From Paenibacillus sp. MAEPY2 (GTDB taxonomy: Bacteria; Bacillota; Bacilli; Paenibacillales; Paenibacillaceae), in contig NZ_AWUK01000035.1 of NCBI RefSeq assembly GCF_000499205.1, positions 1 through 64,000 on the forward strand: 64,000 nucleotides of DNA. The letters run 5' to 3'. A program made the position numbers and the translations under genes. The notes beneath the pieces are model-generated. The model was not told the DNA's origin, made no database searches, and worked only from the letters and a program-made list of their open reading frames with translations. Shown piece after piece: positions 7,605-17,191 of this stretch (positions are counted from its first letter, which is position 1; each line of letters begins with the position of its first letter).

Positions 7605-8570
7605 ATGTTCAATCCCCTGGTTCCTTTTGAACCTGTATCCCGAGATGTAATCCCTACCGGGCCAAACTGGATTGCCCAAATCAAATGGGATGGGGTTCGT
7701 ATGCTTGCTTACGAGGACGGACAGGGAATTCAGTTGATTAATCGCAGATTGCACAACCGAACTGCACAATATCCTGAGTTGGTCCAGCCACGCAATCTGT
7801 GCTCCGTCCCTTCTTATATTTTGGATGGAGAGATTATTGCCCTGGATCCGGATACGGGAAAACCGTCCTTTTATCACGTGCTGCGACGAGATCGCATGAG
7901 CAGACCGGATGGCATTGCCCAAGCTGTACACCAGATTCCGGTAACTTATATGGTGTTTGATATTCTTTTTTGCGATGGGGTATGGGTCACAGATCAACCT
8001 CTTGCAGAACGTCAGCACCTGCTGCATCAAGTTCTGAATCCTGCTCCCCATGTTCAGGAGGTGACCAACACGTCAGATCCCGACGCCCTGCTCACGGTTA
8101 TGAGACAGCACCAGATGGAGGGAATTGTATGTAAAGACCTTTCCAGCACCTATGGAATCAACGGCAAGGATCAACGCTGGCAGAAGGTCAAGATTTTCCA
8201 CGATCTATATGCGATGATTGGCGGGGTCACGTACCGCAGTGGTATCGTCAATGCAATCGCCGTCGGTGTATATGATGGGCCTAACTTTGTCTATATTGGT
8301 CATGTCGGCACTGGTAAACTGAACTCGGACTCCTGGCGTAAACTAACCGAAGAAGTACAACCTCTTATTCGGAAGGATAGACCATTTCACAACCTACCCG
8401 AGAGAAGCGCGGAGACGACATGGATCGAACCGCAAATCGGTGTCAAAGTGCAATTCATGGAACTCACCCATCATCGAACACTACGCCATCCCAGTATCCA
8501 GGCTTTTGCTTCCGTGACCCGGGAGGAGTGCCAGGCCAGTCAGATCAGTCACCTTTTAGTTGAACGATAA
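7605..8570 (+). CDS. ligD: ATP-dependent DNA ligase, LigD ligase-domain type
   Basis: 321-aa stand-alone ATP-dependent ligase that seals DNA ends brought together by Ku. The adenylated lysine motif is KWDGVR (K27); other nucleotidyltransferase motifs are YILDGEIIAL, MVFDILF, EGIVCKD and WQKVKI. The C-terminal part (about 215-320) is the OB fold with GHVGTGK. This corresponds to one half of a fused LigD; the polymerase half is a separate gene 85 bases downstream. A TTG is open at 7539 but the ATG at 7605 carries the AAAGGAG site. No nuclease domain is present. Confidence 0.93.
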   Translation: MFNPLVPFEPVSRDVIPTGPNWIAQIKWDGVRMLAYEDGQGIQLINRRLHNRTAQYPELVQPRNLCSVPSYILDGEIIALDPDTGKPSFYHVLRRDRMSRPDGIAQAVHQIPVTYMVFDILFCDGVWVTDQPLAERQHLLHQVLNPAPHVQEVTNTSDPDALLTVMRQHQMEGIVCKDLSSTYGINGKDQRWQKVKIFHDLYAMIGGVTYRSGIVNAIAVGVYDGPNFVYIGHVGTGKLNSDSWRKLTEEVQPLIRKDRPFHNLPERSAETTWIEPQIGVKVQFMELTHHRTLRHPSIQAFASVTREECQASQISHLLVER

Positions 8571-8655
8571 ACCCTTTTTCCATCCGCTTGAGATAGTAAG
8601 AGGGCTTTCTCTTCCCCTTTAAAATCATACTTGTTCACTACAGGAGGTGTTCTTC

Positions 8656-9546
8656 ATGCCCCGTTCGATCAAGGGCACCATAACCATTAATGGAATGGAA
8701 CTTACAGTGACCAATCCAGACAAGTTGTTATGGCCTGAAGCAGGTGTAACCAAGGCCATCTATTTGCAAAAGTTGGCGGCTTTGGCTCCCTATCTGCTGA
8801 CTTACACGCGAAATCGGTTGCTTACCACAATACGTTATCCCCATGGTGCAGGCGGTGAGTTTTTCTATCAGAAAAATGCTCCAGATCCCGTTCCCGAGTT
8901 TGTACGAACCGAGGTGCATGAGGGGATACGATATGTGGTGATGAACGACCTTCCAGACCTGCTATGGCTTGGGAATTTGGCTGCTCTGGAGTTTCACCCT
9001 TCCTTGCATGCCGTAGGCAGCCATCTTCCTTGTGAGTGGATAATTGATCTCGATCCTTCCCAGGAAGAAGAACCTCGCATCATGCAGGCTGCCCTAATCG
9101 TGGGCGAAACCCTGACTTCGCTTGGTTTGCGATCGGTACCAAAGACCTCTGGTGCTACAGGTGTACAGATTATTGTTCCGATTCACCAAGGTGTAACCTT
9201 CGATGAGTTAAGGGACATTGGTTATTTTGTAGGCAAATATGTCACTCAAAAACATCCCGATCTATTTACACTGGAGCGTCTTAAAAAAGACCGGGGGGAC
9301 CGCATTTATTTCGATTACCTCCAGCATTACGGTGGTAAAACGCTCGCAGCTCCCTATACTCCCCGCGCCAAACCAGGCGGCACGGTGTCCACTCCACTCA
9401 CATGGGATGAGGTTCGGAGCAACGTTTCGGTCAAGGATTACCACTTAATGAATATCGTGGAACGCCTGACGCAGACCGGGGACCTGATCGCAGCTCTCGA
9501 GCCCCAGCCTGTTGAACTGATCATCCAGCATTTAAAACAAAAATAG
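8656..9546 (+). CDS. NHEJ polymerase/primase domain protein (LigD-Pol type)
   Basis: 296-aa archaeo-eukaryotic primase-fold protein corresponding to the polymerase domain of LigD, which fills gaps and adds nucleotides at broken ends. The catalytic IIDLDPS motif has acidic residues D131 and D133. KTSGATGVQIIVPI and the later DYLQHYGGKTLAAPYTPRAKPGGTVSTPL are hallmark segments of the family. ATG at 8656 follows AGGAGG by eight bases; an upstream GTG lies inside that site. Together with the preceding ligase gene it forms a split LigD. Followed directly by a terminator. Confidence 0.93.
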   Translation: MPRSIKGTITINGMELTVTNPDKLLWPEAGVTKAIYLQKLAALAPYLLTYTRNRLLTTIRYPHGAGGEFFYQKNAPDPVPEFVRTEVHEGIRYVVMNDLPDLLWLGNLAALEFHPSLHAVGSHLPCEWIIDLDPSQEEEPRIMQAALIVGETLTSLGLRSVPKTSGATGVQIIVPIHQGVTFDELRDIGYFVGKYVTQKHPDLFTLERLKKDRGDRIYFDYLQHYGGKTLAAPYTPRAKPGGTVSTPLTWDEVRSNVSVKDYHLMNIVERLTQTGDLIAALEPQPVELIIQHLKQK

Positions 9547-9584
9547 CCGGTCACCCTCAAACAAGGGTACCGGCTATCTTTCTG
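9544..9584. terminator. Terminator between converging polymerase and yitT genes
   Basis: Stem AGCCGG..ACCCT / AGGGT.CCGGCT, starting at the polymerase stop codon, followed on the plus strand by ATCTTTCTGTTT. It probably serves the NHEJ transcript and perhaps also the converging yitT transcript. Confidence 0.75.
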
Positions 9585-9604
9585 TTTATGTGCGATGAGA
9601 TTCG

Positions 9605-10513
9605 CTAATGTATACCTTTTTTCTTGAAACGTCCGCCCTTCACATCGTGAATGTTACCAATCGCCACAAAGGCATGCGGGTCCCAATCCTCAACAATGGA
9701 TTTCAGCTTCGCTTCTTCCAAACGGGTAATAACCACAAAGATAATTTTCTTCTCGTCTCCGCTGAAGCCGCCCTCTCCATCAAGATAAGTGACGCCACGA
9801 CCCAGACGATCGGTCAACGCTGAACCAATATCACGATACTTCTCGCTAATAATCCATACCGATTTGGATTGATCCAATCCTTCATTCACAATATCAATCA
9901 TCTTCATTGCAATATAATAGGCAATCATGGAATACAGGGCGTTTGGCCAGCCAAATACAAAACCTGCACCAGCAAAAATAAATACGTTAATGAACAGTAC
10001 GATCTGACCTACAGACAATGGTGATTTCTCACTCAGCAGAATGGCGACAATCTCCGTACCATCCAGTGAACCGCCGGAACGAATGACGAGACCAACACCG
10101 ACACCCAGGATCAATCCGCCAAATACAGCTCCAAGCAGTGGTTCACCTGGCGTCAGTGCAGGAACACGGTGCAGCAACGACGTTCCAATGGACATCACGA
10201 CGATCCCGAGCAATGTAGATAACGCAAACGTTTTACCAATTTGTTTATACCCCAGAATGAGGAAAGGCAAGTTAAGCAAGGTTAGGAAAATTCCGAGTGG
10301 CAGATTCGTAAGCTCTGACACCATAATCGAGATCCCTGTTATTCCGCCATCAATAACGCCATTCGGCACGAGAAATACTTCGAGTGACACAGCCATCAGT
10401 GCAGCACCGACCAGAATCATCACAATGCGCTGCAGAAGCTTCAGTGAAAACACCGAGCTTTTAACATTGCGGTCCGGCTTGGATGTTAGTTCTTTAACCG
10501 ATACATTGGACAT
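9605..10513 (-). CDS. YitT family membrane protein (DUF161/DUF2179)
   Basis: 302-aa protein with five or six membrane helices (about residues 25-180), then a soluble C-terminal domain with YRDIGSALTDRLGRGVTYLDGEGGFSGDEKKIIFVVITRLEE, the DUF2179 nucleotide-binding-like domain. The membrane part has GVIDGGITGISIM and RSGGSLDGTEIVAILLS, typical of the YitT/YvjA/YpjC family in Bacillales. The role is not firmly established; family members have been proposed to be transporters. ATG preceded by a G-rich stretch. Single gene with its own upstream region. Confidence 0.88.
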   Translation of the reverse strand: MSNVSVKELTSKPDRNVKSSVFSLKLLQRIVMILVGAALMAVSLEVFLVPNGVIDGGITGISIMVSELTNLPLGIFLTLLNLPFLILGYKQIGKTFALSTLLGIVVMSIGTSLLHRVPALTPGEPLLGAVFGGLILGVGVGLVIRSGGSLDGTEIVAILLSEKSPLSVGQIVLFINVFIFAGAGFVFGWPNALYSMIAYYIAMKMIDIVNEGLDQSKSVWIISEKYRDIGSALTDRLGRGVTYLDGEGGFSGDEKKIIFVVITRLEEAKLKSIVEDWDPHAFVAIGNIHDVKGGRFKKKGIH

Positions 10514-10859
10514 CGTATCCCCCCGTTATGATCAATATGTGAATCCATTTCATAAATCATTTAAGTACCCGAGAGGAACCCTGCATACAGAAGAACAACA
10601 CCGTCCTAATGCGATATGCACCCCGTTATCAAAGCACCTAAAGGCTATATGAAATGTATTCAAGTATGTCTTAATTCTGGTTAACACTTCCAAAAGAGAG
10701 CAAAAGGGAGCCTGTTATCCCGCAGACTCCCCTCCTTCGCCAAGACATAATTTATATAAACATTATATCATAAAAGATCAAATTTGAGCAAAATAGTTAG
10801 CAAAAAGAAGATAAATTCACAAAAAGTGAACTTATCTTGAGAAATTCGCCCTATAACGG
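10514..10859. other. Intergenic region between yitT and cls
   Basis: 346 bp between two minus-strand genes. It contains the cls terminator (10698-10733) and an AT-rich stretch at about 10740-10855 with no gene. The yitT promoter should lie at about 10540-10690, but no box is convincing. Confidence 0.7.
10698..10733 (-). terminator. Terminator of the cls transcript
   Basis: Stem GGGAGCCTG (10706-10714) with CAGACTCCC (10723-10731), one mismatch, followed on the minus strand by TTTTGCTCTCTTTT. It lies 125 bases past the cls stop. Confidence 0.75.
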
Positions 10860-12299
10860 CTAAAGCAGCGGAGAAAGCATGCGAGAAAGGATTTCTGCCC
10901 CTTTTTGCCACCGTGAACGCTGCTGGAACACCTTCACTTCAATCTGGCTGCATTGATCCAGATCACGTTCAAAGTCCTCAGTCAGCCGATCCATGGATGA
11001 AGTATCAAACAACACGGCGGTCAACTCGAAATTGCAGAAAAAGCTGCGCATATCCATATTGGCCGTGCCTACCGTTGCAAGCAATTCATCCACAATCAGG
11101 ACCTTGGCATGCACAAAACCTTTACGATATTGATAGAACTTCACTCCAGCACGCAACAATTCTTCTACATAGGACATCGAGGCCCAATGCACAAGTCGGG
11201 AATCCGATTGATACGGAATGATGATTTTCACATCCACGCCACTGACAGCGGCCGTTTTGATTGCTTCATACAATGCGGGATCGGGAATGAAATAGGGTGT
11301 TGTGATGTATATGCGCTCGCAAGCCACGGAAATCGCACCAAAGCACATTTCCTGAATGGCATCCCAGTCCTGATCCGGTCCACTGGACAGAATCTGAATC
11401 CGCTCTTCTCCGCTGCAAATATGTGGTGGGAACAGTTGTGTCAGTTGAGGCTCTGTAATCTGCTCGCCGGAAGCAAGCTTCCAGTCGTTCAGGAAAGTAT
11501 TTTGCAGGAAATATACGGCATCTCCCTCGATCTGTACATGGGTATCACGCCAGAATCCAACCTCCGGATATTGTCCGAGATAATCGTCTCCTATGTTAAT
11601 TCCACCCACAAATCCAATCCTTCCATCCACCACCACAATTTTACGGTGATTCCGGTAGTTCACCCTTCGGTCAATCGTTGCAATGAGCGGCGGCAGAAAA
11701 TAATGAAATTCCACGCCTGCATCCTGAAACTTGCGAATAAAGCTCCAGCTCATCTTGTGACTGCCGAGTCCATCGCAGATCAACCGCACCTTGACGCCTT
11801 CTTTCGCCTTGCGAATCATCACGTCCTGAAACTTGGTACTGATGACATCATCCCGAAAAATATAAAATTCAACATGCAGATGGTGCTCTGCCTGCTCCAT
11901 TGCCCTCAACATGGCTCCAAATGTCTCTTCACCATTCGTAAGTACTTGACTCCGATTGCAGCCTGTAATTGGGCTCTCAGACAGGTGTGACAGCATGTTG
12001 AACAAACGGTGCTGATGGGTATATCGGCTGCCCGACATCTGATCGGCATGATCAATAATATGAGCCTGCTCCCAGATCGTTTCCCGTATTTCCCGAAAGA
12101 TACGCGAACCGCCTTTACGAACCTTCTTGCGTTTGTTATAGTCTTGGGCCACAAAATAATACACAACAAAGCCGATCAAAGGTACACAGAATAAAATAAA
12201 AAGCCATGCCACAGCTTTCGCCGGATTGCGGAATTCCAGCAACAGAATGGTGGCTGCCTGAAAAGTAAATACGAGCAATATAATGACCAGCCAAAACAT
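10860..12299 (-). CDS. cls: Cardiolipin synthase (phospholipase D superfamily)
   Basis: Membrane enzyme joining two phosphatidylglycerol molecules into cardiolipin plus glycerol. Two N-terminal membrane helices (about residues 1-20 and 30-52, ending VVYYFVAQDYNKRK) and two HKD motifs: HRKIVVVDG (H218, K220, D225) and HAKVLIVDE (about residue 397). 479 aa is normal for Gram-positive ClsA-type enzymes. ATG with GAGGAGGAAGCCG just upstream. Monocistronic: the upstream gene is divergent, and a terminator follows. Confidence 0.95.
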   Translation of the reverse strand: MFWLVIILLVFTFQAATILLLEFRNPAKAVAWLFILFCVPLIGFVVYYFVAQDYNKRKKVRKGGSRIFREIRETIWEQAHIIDHADQMSGSRYTHQHRLFNMLSHLSESPITGCNRSQVLTNGEETFGAMLRAMEQAEHHLHVEFYIFRDDVISTKFQDVMIRKAKEGVKVRLICDGLGSHKMSWSFIRKFQDAGVEFHYFLPPLIATIDRRVNYRNHRKIVVVDGRIGFVGGINIGDDYLGQYPEVGFWRDTHVQIEGDAVYFLQNTFLNDWKLASGEQITEPQLTQLFPPHICSGEERIQILSSGPDQDWDAIQEMCFGAISVACERIYITTPYFIPDPALYEAIKTAAVSGVDVKIIIPYQSDSRLVHWASMSYVEELLRAGVKFYQYRKGFVHAKVLIVDELLATVGTANMDMRSFFCNFELTAVLFDTSSMDRLTEDFERDLDQCSQIEVKVFQQRSRWQKGAEILSRMLSPLL

Positions 12300-12676
12300 T
12301 CGGCTTCCTCCTCATGGCAAGGTGTAACCCTGCCGTTCTCTCTCACTGTATAAGCTTTGACGATAAAGCCTTTAGCTAATCATTAGATACCCAATGTATG
12401 CCCTGTTCGTAACGTTTGCTTAGATAAAATTTTACATACAAAGCTGATATGCAAAAAGCACTAAGCCATTTCATTCCATGCTTCGCTGTTGTATATTCTG
12501 ACTGTGTTCCCTTCTACATATGCTTCTTCCCAGTCAGCAGATCAGCACTCCATCGCCATTTCGCACACATTGCCTTCCAGACTCTTCCTCTTTTCTTGAC
12601 CGGAAGGTGGTCTTCTTACGTAAAATTAGATATAATATTCGTTAAAAACTTATTACTTAAAGGAGAAGACTAGTTA
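12300..12676. other. Divergent promoter region between cls and the CorC-like gene
   Basis: 377 bp without a gene. A perfect TATAAT (12631-12636) lies 40 bases before the plus-strand gene; its -35 (TGGTCT at 17-base spacing) is poor, so an activator or a non-standard promoter is possible. No clear promoter for cls was found. Confidence 0.55.
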
Positions 12677-14023
12677 ATGGACAGTGAGAGGTATGCGTTA
12701 AATTTAGTATTGGTTGCGATTTTGATAGGATTTTCGGCGTTTTTTGTTGCGGTGGAATTCGCATTGGTGAGGATTCGTCCGAGCCGGATCGACCAAATGA
12801 TTGCAGAGGGAAACAAGCGTGCCTTGGCTGTCAAACAAGCCGTTGCCAACCTGGACGGATATTTGTCCGCCTGTCAGTTGGGTATCACGATTACATCTCT
12901 GGGACTGGGCTGGCTGGGTGAACCAACGGTTGAGAAAATTCTCCACCCTGTGTTCGAAAGCATGAACATGCCTGAGACGGTTTCTTCATTCTTATCGTTT
13001 GTTATTGCGTTTGTTGCCATCACGTATTTGCATGTGGTTGTTGGTGAACTTGCACCTAAAACGATTGCAATCCGTAAAGCCGAAGCCGTTGCACTGTGGA
13101 CGTCTACACCTATCATCTGGTTTAACCGAATTATGTATCCTTTTATCTGGCTGTTAAACAGCTCAGCGAATCAACTGGTCAAGTTGTTCGGAATCAAACC
13201 TGCATCGGAGCATGAGGATGCGCACTCAGAAGAAGAATTACAGATTATCATCAATGAAAGTTTTGAGAGCGGCAAAATCAATCAAGCTGAGTTCGGATAT
13301 GTAAGCCGGATCTTTGCTTTTGATGAGATGCTTGCCAAAGAAATCATGGTACCCCGGACTGATATGGTCTGCCTTTATGTCAATAGATCAAACGAGGAAA
13401 ACCTGGATATTATCCGGCAAGAGCAATACACCCGTTTTCCAGTGGTAAATGAGAGCAAAGACGATATTATCGGTATTATTAATACCAAACAATTTTTCCT
13501 GGAGTTGTATGGAAATGAAGAGCCCGTCGATCTATCTTCCCTGATTCAGCCTGTATCGGCTGTTCACGAAACGACTCCCGTTAAGGACCTGCTGAAAAAG
13601 ATGCAGAAAGATGGCGTGCATATTGCCGTGCTAGTCGATGAATATGGAGGTACATCCGGGATCGTAACGATTGAAGATGTACTTGAACAGATCGTCGGGG
13701 AAATCCGGGATGAGTTCGACGCAGATGAAGTGGAAGATATTCAAGTCATCAATGAGAACTATGTGATTATGGATGGCAAGGTATCCTTGTCCAAGGTAAA
13801 CGACATGTTCACCTCAAACCTCGATGCTGACGAATGGGACACCATTGGCGGATGGCTTTATAGCCATCGTCCAGAGATGAATGAACAGGAAGAATATGAG
13901 TTCGAGAATCTGATTTTTGTTTTGCTGGAAAAAGACAAGAATCGTTTCTACAAAGTCGCTGTTGTTCCCAAGGAACCACTGACCATGTCCGACTACACGG
14001 ATGAAGACGAGTCGAATTCATAA
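12677..14023 (+). CDS. CNNM/CorC family protein with CBS domains (hemolysin-C-like)
   Basis: 448-aa membrane protein. The N-terminal CNNM (DUF21) region has about four hydrophobic helices and the motif VVVGELAPKTIAIRKAE. Then follow a tandem CBS pair (about residues 210-340: MVPRTDMVCLY, then HIAVLVDEYGGTSGIVTIEDVLEQIVGEIRDE) and a C-terminal CorC/HlyC domain (YVIMDGKVSLSKVND to EFENLIFVLLEK). Family members such as MpfA/YhdP in Bacillales export magnesium or protect from it. ATG with AAAGGAG. Single gene ending in a strong terminator. Metal specificity is inferred. Confidence 0.92.
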   Translation: MDSERYALNLVLVAILIGFSAFFVAVEFALVRIRPSRIDQMIAEGNKRALAVKQAVANLDGYLSACQLGITITSLGLGWLGEPTVEKILHPVFESMNMPETVSSFLSFVIAFVAITYLHVVVGELAPKTIAIRKAEAVALWTSTPIIWFNRIMYPFIWLLNSSANQLVKLFGIKPASEHEDAHSEEELQIIINESFESGKINQAEFGYVSRIFAFDEMLAKEIMVPRTDMVCLYVNRSNEENLDIIRQEQYTRFPVVNESKDDIIGIINTKQFFLELYGNEEPVDLSSLIQPVSAVHETTPVKDLLKKMQKDGVHIAVLVDEYGGTSGIVTIEDVLEQIVGEIRDEFDADEVEDIQVINENYVIMDGKVSLSKVNDMFTSNLDADEWDTIGGWLYSHRPEMNEQEEYEFENLIFVLLEKDKNRFYKVAVVPKEPLTMSDYTDEDESNS

Positions 14024-14065
14024 GCTATATTAGTTGATCATTTAAGCTTCGCAATATAGGTACTT

Positions 14066-14112
14066 TAAAAGGGGTTGACCATCGTCGTAAAGATGATGGC
14101 CAACCCCTTTTC
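14066..14112. terminator. Bidirectional terminator
   Basis: Very strong stem AAAAGGGGTTG.CCATC / GATGGCCAACCCCTTTT between two converging genes; A-run and T-run on both sides suit both strands. Confidence 0.92.
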
Positions 14113-14159
14113 ATAGGGCAGGCGTATTGGGTATGTGTGACTCTTGGACCTCGGTTGAA

Positions 14160-15257
14160 TTAATTGGCTGGATCGGCCTTTTCCTCGACAATTCGATTCT
14201 GAATTTTCCGGAAAATGATTTTGATAATCATATATAACGGTATAACGATAATCATCCCAAGAATGTTTCCCAGGTCCGCCCCTACAAGCAGCAAGATGAC
14301 GGTAGTCAACGGATGAATATCCAACTGTTTGCCATAGACATATGGAGAGATCAGATTGTCCTGGATTTGCTGGGCAATGACAATGATGACAAGCGACCAG
14401 ATCGCCATCGAAGGTGATTCAATGAACCCCACAATGACGACAGGAATAGCCGCCAGCAAGGCCCCCACATAAGGAATGAAGTTCAAAATGATGGATACAA
14501 CTGTCAGAAGAAGTGCATACGGCAACCCTAGAAATAGAAAACCAATGTACATCAGAATTCCCAAGGCCACATTGACAATGACACGGCCTACAATATAGCT
14601 GCTTAAAGCTTCATCGATTTCATGGACCGTCTCTTCTCCATCTTTACGATAACGTCTCGGGAGCAGAAGTGTGAGATTGGTTCCAAATTTGCTGCCTTCC
14701 TTAAGCATGTAATACAGCATGATCGGGAACGTCGCCAGAATGATAACCAGATTGGATACGACCGAGAATAACCCGGATACATAATCCGTTACCTGAGCAA
14801 TCCCTTGACTCAGAAAATCAGAAAAGCGCGAGAAGAGATCGGAATCCTCAGGTAAATATTTTGAAAGGAAACCGCTCCTTTCGAATTCAGCCAATTGATC
14901 ACTGAGCGAAGTAACCAGTACCGGGGCATTTTCCACAAAGTTCAACAGCTGCTCACGCAGTGAAGGCCATACAAGCACACTGAATCCTGCCAAAATTAAG
15001 GCAATCACCACGTAAATGATAAGGACTGACAGTGCACGCTTCATTTTGTGCCGTTCCATATAGTCGACAAGCGGACGCAGCAGATAATAGAAGAAGCCAG
15101 CAATCAGCAGCGGAATGATGATGATGTGTATCAGCGAGGTCAAGGGAGTGAAAATAAAGTTGACTTTATCCCCCAAATACACGATGAGCAGCAGCAAAAT
15201 AATCGCTGTGCATATACGGTAAAACTTGTTGTTTATCAAGAAACGTGATCCCTCCAT
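14160..15257 (-). CDS. AI-2E family transporter (YtvI/YueF-like)
   Basis: Integral membrane protein of about 365 aa with the eight-helix pattern of the AI-2E/PerM family: two N-terminal helices, a soluble segment (about 100-145), then the helical core with GLPYALLLTVVSIILNFIPYVGALLAAIPVV and VYGKQLDIHPLTTVILLLVGADLGNILGMIIVIPLYMIIKI. Members are proposed exporters or Na+/H+ antiporters; the substrate here is unknown. ATG at 15257 has only a weak ribosome site. A TTG at 15239, ten bases after GGAGGG, is an equally plausible start. Monocistronic. Confidence 0.88.
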   Translation of the reverse strand: MEGSRFLINNKFYRICTAIILLLLIVYLGDKVNFIFTPLTSLIHIIIIPLLIAGFFYYLLRPLVDYMERHKMKRALSVLIIYVVIALILAGFSVLVWPSLREQLLNFVENAPVLVTSLSDQLAEFERSGFLSKYLPEDSDLFSRFSDFLSQGIAQVTDYVSGLFSVVSNLVIILATFPIMLYYMLKEGSKFGTNLTLLLPRRYRKDGEETVHEIDEALSSYIVGRVIVNVALGILMYIGFLFLGLPYALLLTVVSIILNFIPYVGALLAAIPVVIVGFIESPSMAIWSLVIIVIAQQIQDNLISPYVYGKQLDIHPLTTVILLLVGADLGNILGMIIVIPLYMIIKIIFRKIQNRIVEEKADPAN

Positions 15258-15442
15258 ACGCTGCTCTGCCAAATGCGACTGCGGCGATAATATGTATGTA
15301 ATTAATGCAACTTACTACAGCTTGGGCAGCGTGTTCCATTCCAAGCCATATTCTCATGTATGATTATATGTACCCTTAAATGCTAGTCATGCCACAGCGA
15401 ATGCTGAATATACTCTCTTTTCCACCCTGAAGTAGAAATTGG

Positions 15443-15472
15443 GCAAAAAAAAGAAGCAGGCGATTAGCCTGC
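15443..15472 (-). terminator. Terminator overlapping the ABC permease stop codon
   Basis: Perfect stem GCAGGC (15456-15461) / GCCTGC (15467-15472) with a 5-base loop that contains the permease stop codon, followed on the minus strand by TTCTTTTTTTT. It ends the 17.4-15.4 kb operon. Confidence 0.9.
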
Positions 15473-16258
15473 CACATCTCTTTTGTTGAATACAACCCAT
15501 GAGATCACCATGAAAATGACATAATATACAGCCAGTACGGCAACAGAAAAACCAAGTGTCATGCCTGCATTGCCTCCACCAAGTAGTCCCAAGTCTGTTG
15601 CTGAACCCATGTATCGACTGAGGTCCATGTTATTAAACAGAACATATTTGGCCCACTCGTACCGTTCGGGGTTGAAAATTAGTGAGAACAAATTCTGTGT
15701 AAACATGATAAACAGAGAAAGCCCGATTGCCAGAGCTCCCGAACGAAACACGGAGGAGACCATAAAGGCAATAGCGAGTGTAATAAACAAGTCCACGTAC
15801 AGATATCCCCATAGTGCAAATGCGTGCGAAGCAGAAGCACCACTTCCATCCTGAACTACGGAATGGGAGAACAACATATACGACATTACGGTTGCCAGAA
15901 TAACAACAAGTAACGTACTCAGAATACTAAATCCAATCACGGACAAATATTTGGATGCCAGTATTTTGCTGCGTGACCACGGACGAATCAGCAGTAATTT
16001 AATAGTTCCCCAGGTGAATTCTCCAGCTACCGCTTCAGCCGCAATGACGACACAGAAGATGGTATTCAGGAAAAAGACGATCTGAACGGTAGTAATCGCT
16101 GCTTGCCAGTATGGAACCTCACTGGACCCCATGCCTTCATTGAGCAGAACCGGCATCAACAGCGAGATTAATGCCAGAATGGATAACATAATCCAGGTAC
16201 GCGGACGACGGAAAATTTTCATGTTTTCATTCAGTATGAGATTGCCGAAATTACCCAA
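15464..16258 (-). CDS. ABC-2 type transporter permease
   Basis: 264-aa membrane protein with six predicted helices: an N-terminal soluble start ending RRPRTWIMLSILALISLLMPVLL, then the pattern EAVAGEFTWGTIKLLLIRPWSRSKILASKY typical of BcrB/ABC-2 permeases. Its start overlaps the end of the ATPase gene by eight bases, so the two products form one exporter. The last codons overlap the terminator hairpin. Family members export lipids, peptides or antibiotics; the substrate cannot be read from sequence. Confidence 0.88.
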   Translation of the reverse strand: MGNFGNLILNENMKIFRRPRTWIMLSILALISLLMPVLLNEGMGSSEVPYWQAAITTVQIVFFLNTIFCVVIAAEAVAGEFTWGTIKLLLIRPWSRSKILASKYLSVIGFSILSTLLVVILATVMSYMLFSHSVVQDGSGASASHAFALWGYLYVDLFITLAIAFMVSSVFRSGALAIGLSLFIMFTQNLFSLIFNPERYEWAKYVLFNNMDLSRYMGSATDLGLLGGGNAGMTLGFSVAVLAVYYVIFMVISWVVFNKRDVAG

Positions 16259-17159
16259 TGCTGCCGCCCCCAGTCACTTGCAAAAATTGATCTTCCAGCG
16301 TATGGGTAACGTTACGGATACCATATACCTGGAACCCTTCACTGACCAGCCTCGCATTCAAGTCCGGAATCTGCTCACGGGATAACCGAATCACAATAGC
16401 ATTGCCCTGAACTGTAGCCTCACTAATCAGTTCAGCTGCACGCGGTGCATCATTCACCTCAAAAGCAACTTCAGTAAGGACATCTGCCCCCGCCTCAGCT
16501 CTTAGATTTCTCACATCAATCAGCTTACCGTTCTGGATAATTGCAACGGTATCACACATCAATTCCATCTCCGACAGCAAGTGGCTGGATACAAAGACGG
16601 TGATGCCTTCTTCCTGACAGAGCTGACGCAAATAATCCCTAAGTTCCCGTATTCCCTGTGGATCAAGCCCGTTGGTGGGCTCATCCAATACCAATAGCTT
16701 TGGTTTATGTAGTATGGCTTGGGCAACACCCAGACGCTGTCGCATACCCAGAGAATAGGTCTTTACCTTATCATGAATGCGGGCTGTGAGCCCGACACGT
16801 TCAATCGTCTCGGCAATGCGTTCTTTCGTAATGCCAGGCGACATTCTGGCAAAGTGCACTAGATTCTGGTATCCAGTCAGAAACTTGTACATTTCAGGAT
16901 TTTCAACAATAGCCCCAACCTGAGCTATGGCCTGCTCAAATTCATTCTTTACACTGTGTCCCGAGATGATGATATCTCCTTTACTAATGGACATCAGTCC
17001 CACCATCATTCGAATCGTTGTTGTTTTTCCCGCCCCATTGGGTCCTAAAAAACCAAAAACCTGCCCCGGAGAAATATCCAGAGTCAGGTCACTGACCAAT
17101 GATCGGGAGGAGATGATTTTACTGACGCCCTGAAGACGGACGACCGGCTCCTGCTGCAT
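16251..17159 (-). CDS. ABC transporter ATP-binding protein (BcrA/CcmA type)
   Basis: 302-aa ATPase of an exporter. Walker A GPNGAGKTTT (about residue 40), Q-loop region, signature YSLGMRQRLG, Walker B KLLVLDEPTNGLDPQG and switch VSSHLLSEMELM are all intact. The C-terminal 90 residues form the extra domain common in BcrA-type ATPases. ATG at 17159 follows AAGGAGG by seven bases; the open frame upstream has no ribosome site. Second gene of an operon with a small Zn-ribbon protein and the permease. The shared promoter carries a GATACANNNTGTATC operator also found at the xre gene at 37.2 kb. Confidence 0.93.
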   Translation of the reverse strand: MQQEPVVRLQGVSKIISSRSLVSDLTLDISPGQVFGFLGPNGAGKTTTIRMMVGLMSISKGDIIISGHSVKNEFEQAIAQVGAIVENPEMYKFLTGYQNLVHFARMSPGITKERIAETIERVGLTARIHDKVKTYSLGMRQRLGVAQAILHKPKLLVLDEPTNGLDPQGIRELRDYLRQLCQEEGITVFVSSHLLSEMELMCDTVAIIQNGKLIDVRNLRAEAGADVLTEVAFEVNDAPRAAELISEATVQGNAIVIRLSREQIPDLNARLVSEGFQVYGIRNVTHTLEDQFLQVTGGGSIG

Positions 17160-17191
17160 TCCATTTCCTCCTTCATCGACGGACATTCACA

